Shown here one piece after another: positions 12,858 through 20,557 of a stretch of 51,027 nt of DNA. Under the pieces are notes generated by a model. It was given only the letters and a program-made list of their open reading frames with translations. It ran no database searches and was not told the DNA's origin. Every line of letters begins with the position of its first letter. Within the stretch, counting starts at the first letter, position 1. This DNA comes from Thermoanaerobaculaceae bacterium (lineage in GTDB: Bacteria > Acidobacteriota > Thermoanaerobaculia > Thermoanaerobaculales > Thermoanaerobaculaceae), in NCBI GenBank assembly GCA_025456225.1, contig JALOLB010000032.1, forward strand, positions 1 to 51,027, read 5' to 3'. A program made the translations under genes and the position numbers.

Positions 12858-15800
12858 ATGCGCACAAGCAGGATTTCAAGTCGGGTGTCTGGTTTCTTCC
12901 CCTTGGCAATGGCCGGTGTCGTGCTGGCCACCCTCGCACCTCTTGCGGCCTCGGCCCGCCAGACGCCGGCGCCGATCCCTGCGTCAGACGTGATGACGGG
13001 GTTTCCCTACCACTTCGAGGGCCATGTCTACGCGGGCCCGGTGGGAGACGAGTCCTCGCCGCTTTCGGGTGTGACCGTCTCGCTGTACGGCTCGAACAAC
13101 CCCTGCCCGGCCGAGGGCGCCTACATGAAGAGCGCCACCACCGACGCGAACGGGTGGTTCCGCCTGAGCTACTTCGACGACGAGTACGGTTGGGAGTTCT
13201 TCGCCATCCGCCAGACCAACCTGCCGGGGTACACGTCGGTCGGGGCGACCAGCATCGCCGGCACCGTGTGCACCTCGGACTGGATCCAGCACGGCCTCCC
13301 GCTCGAAGGGAAGAACCTCACCGGCAACACGTTCTGGGACCAGTCTGCGGCCACGCCGACACCGACACCGACGCCGTGGCGGGTGGTGCTCTCGGGCAAG
13401 GTCTTCGCCGGCGAGCCGCCGTACGAGAGCCAGCCGCGTTCCGGTGTCACGGTCTCGTTGTTCGGCTCGAACCGCCGGTACCCGGATCCCGGCACGTTCC
13501 TGCGCAGCGTCGTCACGGACGCGAGCGGCGACTTCACTCTCGTGGTGCGCGAAGGCGACGGGGCGTACCAGCTCTACGCCATCCGGGAGACCAACCCGCC
13601 AGGCTCCACCTCGACCGGCGCGAGCTCGGTCGGCGGCACGGTGCGGGACGCCGACTGGATCGAGTACCAGCCTCCGCTTGTGGGGAAGGTGCTGTCCGAG
13701 AACAAGTTCTGGGACAAGGTCGCGGCCACCGCAACGCCGACCGCAACGCCGACGACCCTTCCCGATGCGACCCACACGCCGACCCGGACCGCCACGCCGA
13801 CGCGGGTCGCGACGAGCACGCCGACTGCCACTGCACCCGTGGCCACCCGGACGCCCACGCCCACACTGCCCCGCCCCACCTTCACCCCGACACCCACCCG
13901 GACACCCACCACCCCACCGGTGTGCCCGGCGCCGGACCAGGCCGGCAACACCTTCGCGACGGCGGGTGTGCTCACTCCGGGGGTGGCGGTCCAGGAGTAC
14001 CTCTGCCCCTCGGGCGATCTCGACTACTGGAAGCTCCACGTCGTCGCGCCGGCCGAGATCAGGGTCTTTCTCTACGACCTCCCACTCGGCCCGCCGGCCG
14101 ACATGGACATCTTCCTGCTCGATCCCGGCGGAGCGCTGCGCAAGTCCGACGAGCGTTGGGGCGCCGACAAGGGCGGCTACATCTCGTTCGACGCCTGGAG
14201 CGACGGCGAGTGGCGGGTCCTGGTGCGCGGCAAGGGGGTGGCGGACTGGAGCAAGACCCACACCTACACGCTCAGGGTCGAGCTTTCCTACCAGTGCTAT
14301 CAGGCAGACGAGGCGGGCAATACCTTCAGCGCCGCAACGCCGATCCTGCCGAGCTTGCCGCAGGGCAACGTCGTGCGCATGCACACAGGAACGATATGCC
14401 CGGCGGGTGACGTCGACTTCTACAGGCTCTCCGTCGGCGGCAGCCAGACCGTCACGATCAACGCCACCCTCACCAACCTCCCGGCCGACTTCGATCTCAT
14501 CCTGCGCAAGCCCGACGGCTCGATCGCGGACTACTCGAACGCCTCGGGCACCTCGGACGAGCACGTCTCGGCCACCTCGACCAACGAGTGGGGCGACTGG
14601 CGGGTCTCGGTCTACGGCCCCGGCGGGACGGTCTACCACTCCCAGCCGTACACCCTCGAGGTGCGCCTGACGAGCACCGCCGACCTGAGCATCCAGGCGA
14701 TCGAGGTCACGCAGGCGATCCAGGACACCTCCAACACGGTGAAGCTGATCCGCGGCAAGCCGACGCTGGCGCGAGTCTACGTCCACCCGGGATCGGCCGT
14801 GACGTGGGCGGCGCCGGTGGAGGTCGAGCTGGCCGGCTGGTTCCGGGACGGCCTCGCCTGGATGCCGTTCCCCGACTCGCCGCGGACCCTCCCTCCGCAG
14901 AAGACCGGGAACGAACCGGTCGCCAACACCAAGCGCGTGGCGCTGGCCTCGAGCTTCAACTTCCTGCTGCCCGCGAGCTGGACCCAGCACGCCCAGCTCC
15001 GGCTCGAGGCCCGCGCCAACCCCAACAAGACGATTGCCGAGACCAGCTTCGCCAACAACACCCTGGCCACCGGCGACCTCGACTTCCGGACGGCCGCGAC
15101 GGTGAACGTCGGCTTCGTGCCGGTGTCGGTGAGCAACGTCGCCCCGAACCTTGCGACCGACCCCCAGTACGCCCGCATGCTCCCGTACGTGCGCTCGGTC
15201 TTTCCGGCCGCTGCCGTCCAGTACTGGGTCAAGACCGGCGGCCCGCTCGCGGTCACCTACGACTTCTCGGTGCAGGGGAGCGGAGGCGGATGCGGTCCCG
15301 CCTGGGTGAGCCTCCTCGGCGACCTCGAGGACATCTACGACAACTGGAGCAACAGGCCCCCCAACGCCTTCGTCTACGGTCTGATCGACAACGCCGTGCC
15401 GTACTGCGCCCCGCCGCCCGGGACGGGCTGCACCTTCGGGTGTGGGAGCATGAGCCGCCCGGTGTCGGAGGGTGTGCTGTACTCGAAGGCCGCCGAGACG
15501 GTCCCGCACGAGATCGGCCACAACTTCGGCCGCGGCCACGCCCCGTGCGGGTTGACCGGTGCCGACCCCAGCTTCCCGACCTACACCAACCCACTCACCG
15601 GCGCGGCCTACCCGAGTGGGCACATCGGCCAGGTGGGCGTGGACGTGCCGGGGTGGCGGGCGTTCGACCCGGCGGTGATTCCCGACCTGATGTCGTACTG
15701 CGACAACCCAACGGCGTGGATCTCGCCATACACCTGGAACGGGATCCTCGCCAAGATGCCGTTCTCTGCCGCGGCGGCGCCCGGCGCGCTGAAGCCGCAC

Positions 15801-18800
15801 CTCGTGGTGAGCGGGGTCGTCACGGGCGGGGCGCTCGCCGCGCTGCGCCCGCTGTGGATCCTGGACCGGGAGGAGGGGCCGTACTCCGGCGAGGGGGAGG
15901 GCTCCTACTCGATCGAGCTGCTCGACGCCTCGGGGCACCGGCTATTCATCCGGCGGTTCGACGTCGAGGACGGCGGGACGGCCCGCCACGCTGCCGGGAT
16001 GTTCCGCGAGACGATGCCGCTCCCGTCCGGGCTCGGCCGGGTGGTCATTGCCCACGAGAGCCAGGCGCTCGAGACCCTGACCGTGAGCCCGCACGCGCCA
16101 AGCGTTCGGGTTTCGTCGCCCAACGGCGGCGAGAGCTGGGCCGGCGCGGGCCCGTACACCGTCGCCTGGACGGCCAGCGACGCCGATGGCGACACACTCA
16201 CGGCGCAGGTCCACTACTCGGCCGACGGCGGGCGGAGCTGGACGCCGCTGGCGGTGAGCGTCGCCGGGCGCCAGCTCGCCGTCGAGGCCGACGACCTGCC
16301 TGGGGCCGTCGGGGCTCTCGTAAAGGTCAGCGTGACCGATGGCGTCAACACCTCGTCGGACGTGAGCGACGCGGCCTTCTCGGTGGCGCCAAAGCCACCG
16401 CAGCTCGTGCTCCTCGATCTCGAGGAGGGCTCACTCCTGCTGCCCACGGCGCGGCCCGCGCTCGCCGCCGCGGCGTTCGACGCCGAGGACGGTCCTCTCG
16501 ACGAGGGAGGCATGGCTTGGTTGTCCAACCGCGACGGCGAGCTCGGCGGCGGCAACTACCTCCCGGTCGCGGGGCTCTCCGCCGGGGTGCACCGGCTGAC
16601 CGCGACAATCGGGGACTCGAGCGACGCCCTCACATCGAAGCACGTGACCGTCACCGCGCTGGGCGACGGCGACGGGCCGCTGTACCTGCTCTCCGCGGCC
16701 GCCCACACGCCCGGCCTTGGCGGCACGACGTGGGTGTCCGACGTGACGCTCCACAACCCGCACACGGTTCCCGTCACCGCGTTCCTCTACTACGCGGCGC
16801 GGGACACCTCCGAGCCGCCGTCGCGGGGCTTCAAGGTCGAGATGCAGCCCGGGCAGAGCAGGACGTTGCCCGACGCGGTCGCTACCGTGACCGGCAGCGC
16901 CGCGTCGACCGCCGGATCCCTGCTCGTGGGTGCCTCGCAGCCGATCCTGGTTGCGGCGCGCACCTTCAACGACGCCGCCACGGGCACCTACGGCCAGCTC
17001 ATCCCTGGCACGCCGTTGCGCGAGAACGTGCGCGGCAACGACCCGGTGCGGCTCATCCAGCTCACCGGCAACGCCGCGTACCGCACCAATGTCGGCTTCG
17101 CCAACGCTGCTGCCGTGCCCCTGGAGGTTGTCGTGAGGCTCGTACGAGCTGACGGGACCTCGCTCGGGACGCGCACCTTCACGGTGCCGCCACTCGGGTA
17201 CCTGCAGGAGACCGACCTCCTGCGCAAGGTGGCGGGAGGCTCGGTGGACGACGCCTATGCCGTGGTCCAGGCGCTGGCCCCCGAGTCCCGCTACCAGGTC
17301 TATGCCTCGGTCGTCGACAACACTTCCGGCGACCCGATCAACGTCATACCCGCGGCGGTGCTGGAGGGGCCGGCCTGGGTGGCGGGGGTGGCGCACCTCG
17401 AAGGGGCCAACGCCACCAACTGGCGCACCGATGTGGAGGTGCTCAACGCCGGGAGCACCCAGGCAACCTTCACCTTCGAGCTGTACCCCCGCGACCAGGC
17501 CGTGAATCGGGGCGTGCACGCCATGGGGCCCTCGACCCGCACCTTCACCCTCGCCCCGCGCCGGGCCATGCGGTACGTCGACGTCGTCAAGGAGGTGTTC
17601 GGGCACACCGGCGGCGCGGCGCTGCGCGTGGTGGCGGTGGCCGGCGACGTCGCGGTCTCCAGCCGCACCTACAACCAGCTCGCCAATCGCACGTACGGGC
17701 AGTACACGGCGGCGATCGGAGAGTCGGCGGCGGTCACGGCCGGGCGCGAGGTGCGTCTCGTGCAGCTCGCGCATTCCCCGGTGCGGACCACCGGGTTCCG
17801 GACCAACGTCGGGCTCGTCAACACGGTGGCGATCCCGACCACCGTGGATCTGGTCCTGCGTGCCCCGGACGGCGCCGAGCTGGGTCGCCGGCAGGTGGCC
17901 CTGCGGTCCTTCGAGAACACGCAGCTCAACGACGTCTTCGCGTCCGTCGGCGCCCCGGCGCTGACGGGCGCCTGTGTGACGGTTGTGTCGCACACCGAGG
18001 ACGCCCGGTTCCTCGCCTACGCATCGGTGGTGGACAACCGCTCGAGTGACCCGGTGTTCATCCCGGCGCGGGAGGTCGAGACCGCCAACCAGGCGGCCAC
18101 AGCCAACCCCGCGGCTGCCGCGGGGCTGTCGTATCATGGTTTCAGAACCACACAACTCGGCGCGCTGGCCCTGCTTGCGGGCCTGGTCCTGGTCGCAGGT
18201 CGAAAGCGCCTAGGGAGGTATGCCGTGGAGAAGACAGCGCGCATCGTCGCCCTCGCCGCGGTGGCCCTGGCCGCCGCATCCCTCGCACTCGCCGGGTTTT
18301 CCGGCACGGACGTCTTCCTGCCGTCGGTGGGGGCCAAGCCCGGGGTGCCGCCGGCGGTGTGGTACACCACCGTGTGGGTGCACAACCCCAACGCCACAGC
18401 GGCGAACGTGACATTCCACCTGCTCGAGCGGCAGGCGAACCTGGCGCCGCTCACCTACACGGACACCATTCCGTCCGGGGACACGAAGAAGTACGACAAC
18501 GCCATCCAGACCATGTTCGCGCGCCAGACCTTCGGGGCGGTGCGCGTGACCTCGAACGTCAAGGTCATCGCCGGGTCGCGCATCTACTCCCAGGCGGGCA
18601 CCCTCGACGACTCGGTGGGGCAGTTCTTCGCCGGCGTGCCGGCGGGGTTCGCCATCGGCGCCGGGCAGAGCACCGAGCTCGTGGGGGTGTACAGCACCCA
18701 GCCGACCGCCGACTCGACCTTCCGCTACAACTTCGGGTTCGTCGAGGTGACCGGGACCGGGACGTGCACCGTGAAGGTGAGCGTGAAGGACCCGACCGGA

Positions 18801-20372
18801 ACGACGCTGGTGAGCAGGAGCTACACCGTGCGGCAGTGGGAGCAACTGCAGAAGGGGTTCAAGGACGAGTTCCCCACGCTGTCGACGCAGAACGCGCGGC
18901 TGACCGTGGAGGTCACGGCCGGGAGCGGCAAGGTGATCGCGTTCGGCTCGCTGGTGGCGAACGGCTCGCAGGACCCGTCGACCATGGAGATGAGCTTCCG
19001 GGACGAGCTGCTGGGGGCGGGCGGCGGGCTGCAGACCGTGGCCCACGACAGCACGCTGGTGGGGCAGGGAGTCGAGAGCTCCCCGCTCGGGCTCGCGGAC
19101 GACGCAGTGACGGCGGGGAAGATCGCCGACCAGACCGTGGTGCGGAGCGTCAACGGGCTGCGCGACGCGGTGACGCTGGAGGCCGGCTCGAACGTGAGCA
19201 TCGTGCAGTCGGGGCAGACCCTGACCATCGCGGCGACGCCCGGGGGCGGGGGCGGGGACATCACGGCGGTGACGGCCGGGCAAGGGCTGACCGGGGGCGG
19301 CACGAGCGGGGACGTGAGCCTCGGGGTGGCGAGCGGCGGGATCACCTCCGACCTGCTGGCCACGAGCGCCGTGACCCAGACCAACCTCGCCGACGGCGCT
19401 GTGACCACCGGCAAGATCAGCGCCGCCGGTTCCTCGAGCGGCCAGGTGCTGACCGCGAGCGGCGGCGCGGTCTCGTGGCAGACCGCACCGGGAATCACGC
19501 TGCCGTACCAGGGCGTATTCACCCTCACCGACCCAGGCACCGTCCTCTATCTGCGGAATGACGGCCCGGCGGCCGCCCTGATGGGGTTGAGCCAGGGGAA
19601 TGTGGCGATATGGGGGGACAACGGGCCCACATATGCGTTCACCGGTCCTGGGCCGGTTGGTGTTGCAGGCTCCTCGACGAGCGGGTCCGGAGTCTCCGGC
19701 ATGTCACAGACCGGCCCGGGTGTCACGGGCCGTGGCTCTCCAGGGATCTATGGCTTTGGGTCTCCGATTGCAGTGCTCGGCGAGAGCGGCGGCGGCGATG
19801 GCGTGCGGGGTGTGAGCACGAACGCGTACGGCGTGCACGGCATGAGCACCAACGGCGACGGGATCTTCGGGGAGACCAACGCCGCCGGCAAGTCTGGGGT
19901 CTACGCCGTCAACACGAACCCGGCGGGATACGCCGCGGCGTTCAACGGCCGGGTGCAGGTCAACGGCGACCTCAACGTCACGGGCACCAAGAACTTCTAC
20001 ATCGAGCACCCGCTTGAGCCGGGGCGGATGCTGGTGCACGCCGCGGTGGAGTCGTCCGAGGTGCTGAACGTCTACTCCGGGAACGTGCGGCTCGACGCCG
20101 ACGGCGCGGCCACGGTCGAGCTGGCGGCGTGGTTCGAGGCGATCAACGCCGACGTGCGCTACCAGCTCACGCCCGTGGGCGCCGCCGCGCCTGGGCTCCA
20201 TGTCGTCGAGGAGGTCGCGGGCAATCGGTTCCGCATCGCCGGAGGGCCGGCAGGGATCAAGGTCTCCTGGCAGCTCACCGCCGTCCGCAGCGACCGGCGG
20301 ATGCTCGAGCACCCGTTCGCGCCCGAGCGGGACGCAGGGCCGGGGGACCTGGCAGCAGCGCAGCGCCGCTGA
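12858..20372 (+). CDS. Giant ORF: secreted metzincin metalloprotease fused to tail-fibre-like protein
   Basis: 2504 residues from ATG 12858 (GAGGGAGG upstream; signal peptide ending 'LAPLAASA'). Order: two carboxypeptidase-regulatory/prealbumin-like beta domains ('GVTVSLYGSNNP', 'GVTVSLFGSNRR'); a Thr/Pro stalk (about 288-356); two pre-peptidase C-terminal-like domains (about 357-605); a CARDB-like region; a protease domain with zinc motif HEIGHNFGRGH at 884-894 (HExxHxxGxxH) and downstream Met-turn 'LMSYC'; an Ig-like domain; several 'TTWVSDVTLHNPH'-type domains; then a hydrophobic segment plus basic tail ('LGALALLAGLVLVAGRKRL') that looks like a C-terminal anchor or sorting signal near residue 1780. 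Immediately after, with no stop, comes a second signal peptide and a full tail-fibre-like protein. Biologically this looks like two genes, the first ending near 18210, joined by loss of a stop codon. Confidence 0.8.
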   Translation: MRTSRISSRVSGFFPLAMAGVVLATLAPLAASARQTPAPIPASDVMTGFPYHFEGHVYAGPVGDESSPLSGVTVSLYGSNNPCPAEGAYMKSATTDANGWFRLSYFDDEYGWEFFAIRQTNLPGYTSVGATSIAGTVCTSDWIQHGLPLEGKNLTGNTFWDQSAATPTPTPTPWRVVLSGKVFAGEPPYESQPRSGVTVSLFGSNRRYPDPGTFLRSVVTDASGDFTLVVREGDGAYQLYAIRETNPPGSTSTGASSVGGTVRDADWIEYQPPLVGKVLSENKFWDKVAATATPTATPTTLPDATHTPTRTATPTRVATSTPTATAPVATRTPTPTLPRPTFTPTPTRTPTTPPVCPAPDQAGNTFATAGVLTPGVAVQEYLCPSGDLDYWKLHVVAPAEIRVFLYDLPLGPPADMDIFLLDPGGALRKSDERWGADKGGYISFDAWSDGEWRVLVRGKGVADWSKTHTYTLRVELSYQCYQADEAGNTFSAATPILPSLPQGNVVRMHTGTICPAGDVDFYRLSVGGSQTVTINATLTNLPADFDLILRKPDGSIADYSNASGTSDEHVSATSTNEWGDWRVSVYGPGGTVYHSQPYTLEVRLTSTADLSIQAIEVTQAIQDTSNTVKLIRGKPTLARVYVHPGSAVTWAAPVEVELAGWFRDGLAWMPFPDSPRTLPPQKTGNEPVANTKRVALASSFNFLLPASWTQHAQLRLEARANPNKTIAETSFANNTLATGDLDFRTAATVNVGFVPVSVSNVAPNLATDPQYARMLPYVRSVFPAAAVQYWVKTGGPLAVTYDFSVQGSGGGCGPAWVSLLGDLEDIYDNWSNRPPNAFVYGLIDNAVPYCAPPPGTGCTFGCGSMSRPVSEGVLYSKAAETVPHEIGHNFGRGHAPCGLTGADPSFPTYTNPLTGAAYPSGHIGQVGVDVPGWRAFDPAVIPDLMSYCDNPTAWISPYTWNGILAKMPFSAAAAPGALKPHLVVSGVVTGGALAALRPLWILDREEGPYSGEGEGSYSIELLDASGHRLFIRRFDVEDGGTARHAAGMFRETMPLPSGLGRVVIAHESQALETLTVSPHAPSVRVSSPNGGESWAGAGPYTVAWTASDADGDTLTAQVHYSADGGRSWTPLAVSVAGRQLAVEADDLPGAVGALVKVSVTDGVNTSSDVSDAAFSVAPKPPQLVLLDLEEGSLLLPTARPALAAAAFDAEDGPLDEGGMAWLSNRDGELGGGNYLPVAGLSAGVHRLTATIGDSSDALTSKHVTVTALGDGDGPLYLLSAAAHTPGLGGTTWVSDVTLHNPHTVPVTAFLYYAARDTSEPPSRGFKVEMQPGQSRTLPDAVATVTGSAASTAGSLLVGASQPILVAARTFNDAATGTYGQLIPGTPLRENVRGNDPVRLIQLTGNAAYRTNVGFANAAAVPLEVVVRLVRADGTSLGTRTFTVPPLGYLQETDLLRKVAGGSVDDAYAVVQALAPESRYQVYASVVDNTSGDPINVIPAAVLEGPAWVAGVAHLEGANATNWRTDVEVLNAGSTQATFTFELYPRDQAVNRGVHAMGPSTRTFTLAPRRAMRYVDVVKEVFGHTGGAALRVVAVAGDVAVSSRTYNQLANRTYGQYTAAIGESAAVTAGREVRLVQLAHSPVRTTGFRTNVGLVNTVAIPTTVDLVLRAPDGAELGRRQVALRSFENTQLNDVFASVGAPALTGACVTVVSHTEDARFLAYASVVDNRSSDPVFIPAREVETANQAATANPAAAAGLSYHGFRTTQLGALALLAGLVLVAGRKRLGRYAVEKTARIVALAAVALAAASLALAGFSGTDVFLPSVGAKPGVPPAVWYTTVWVHNPNATAANVTFHLLERQANLAPLTYTDTIPSGDTKKYDNAIQTMFARQTFGAVRVTSNVKVIAGSRIYSQAGTLDDSVGQFFAGVPAGFAIGAGQSTELVGVYSTQPTADSTFRYNFGFVEVTGTGTCTVKVSVKDPTGTTLVSRSYTVRQWEQLQKGFKDEFPTLSTQNARLTVEVTAGSGKVIAFGSLVANGSQDPSTMEMSFRDELLGAGGGLQTVAHDSTLVGQGVESSPLGLADDAVTAGKIADQTVVRSVNGLRDAVTLEAGSNVSIVQSGQTLTIAATPGGGGGDITAVTAGQGLTGGGTSGDVSLGVASGGITSDLLATSAVTQTNLADGAVTTGKISAAGSSSGQVLTASGGAVSWQTAPGITLPYQGVFTLTDPGTVLYLRNDGPAAALMGLSQGNVAIWGDNGPTYAFTGPGPVGVAGSSTSGSGVSGMSQTGPGVTGRGSPGIYGFGSPIAVLGESGGGDGVRGVSTNAYGVHGMSTNGDGIFGETNAAGKSGVYAVNTNPAGYAAAFNGRVQVNGDLNVTGTKNFYIEHPLEPGRMLVHAAVESSEVLNVYSGNVRLDADGAATVELAAWFEAINADVRYQLTPVGAAAPGLHVVEEVAGNRFRIAGGPAGIKVSWQLTAVRSDRRMLEHPFAPERDAGPGDLAAAQRR
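18225..20372 (+). CDS. Second tail-fibre-like secreted protein, internal start within the giant ORF
   Basis: Likely an independent 715-residue gene starting at GTG 18225: GGGAGG stands 6 nt upstream and the first residues form a signal peptide (VEKTARIVALAAVALAAASLALAG). The mature protein begins '[19 protein letters not shown]', matching the mature N-terminus of the 10457 protein almost residue for residue. It has one 'GDITAVTAGQGLTGGG' repeat, glycine-rich fibre repeats, and a shorter C-terminal domain ('ESSEVLNVYSG', 'WFEAINADVRYQLTPVG'). It is therefore a paralogue by duplication. It shares the reading frame of the upstream metzincin because no stop intervenes; a TAG at 18211-18213 lies one frame off. 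Reading it as a separate gene is inference from the second signal peptide and ribosome site. Confidence 0.65.
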   Translation: MEKTARIVALAAVALAAASLALAGFSGTDVFLPSVGAKPGVPPAVWYTTVWVHNPNATAANVTFHLLERQANLAPLTYTDTIPSGDTKKYDNAIQTMFARQTFGAVRVTSNVKVIAGSRIYSQAGTLDDSVGQFFAGVPAGFAIGAGQSTELVGVYSTQPTADSTFRYNFGFVEVTGTGTCTVKVSVKDPTGTTLVSRSYTVRQWEQLQKGFKDEFPTLSTQNARLTVEVTAGSGKVIAFGSLVANGSQDPSTMEMSFRDELLGAGGGLQTVAHDSTLVGQGVESSPLGLADDAVTAGKIADQTVVRSVNGLRDAVTLEAGSNVSIVQSGQTLTIAATPGGGGGDITAVTAGQGLTGGGTSGDVSLGVASGGITSDLLATSAVTQTNLADGAVTTGKISAAGSSSGQVLTASGGAVSWQTAPGITLPYQGVFTLTDPGTVLYLRNDGPAAALMGLSQGNVAIWGDNGPTYAFTGPGPVGVAGSSTSGSGVSGMSQTGPGVTGRGSPGIYGFGSPIAVLGESGGGDGVRGVSTNAYGVHGMSTNGDGIFGETNAAGKSGVYAVNTNPAGYAAAFNGRVQVNGDLNVTGTKNFYIEHPLEPGRMLVHAAVESSEVLNVYSGNVRLDADGAATVELAAWFEAINADVRYQLTPVGAAAPGLHVVEEVAGNRFRIAGGPAGIKVSWQLTAVRSDRRMLEHPFAPERDAGPGDLAAAQRR

Positions 20373-20523
20373 AGAGGGGGAGTGCGATGACCGGCGTGAC
20401 TCGTCCTGCTGAGATCGCCAACGCGGATGTGGGCGGGGACCCGTCGGGGCCGTCCCACGGCCTGTGGTCCGTTGAGGAGCCTTTTCCGGCCGGGCAATCG
20501 CCGGCTGCACGAGTCGATGGTCC

Positions 20524-20544
20524 GTCCACGACCACGTCCACGTC
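20524..20544 (+). repeat. Short hexamer array, GTCCAC family
   Basis: Three to four GTCCAC/GACCAC hexamers in the leader just 5' of the beta-helix protein gene. The 21-nt stretch is identical to 36883-36903. The region 20373-20557 otherwise holds an in-frame ATG (20387) that I do not favour, and no clear promoter. Confidence 0.75.
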
Positions 20545-20557
20545 TGGGGGAACACGG

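Noticed and set aside
10457-20372. Prophage or tailocin remnant suggested by tail-fibre motifs
   Set aside because: All the proteins carry signal peptides and there are no baseplate, sheath, tape-measure, lysis or integrase genes.
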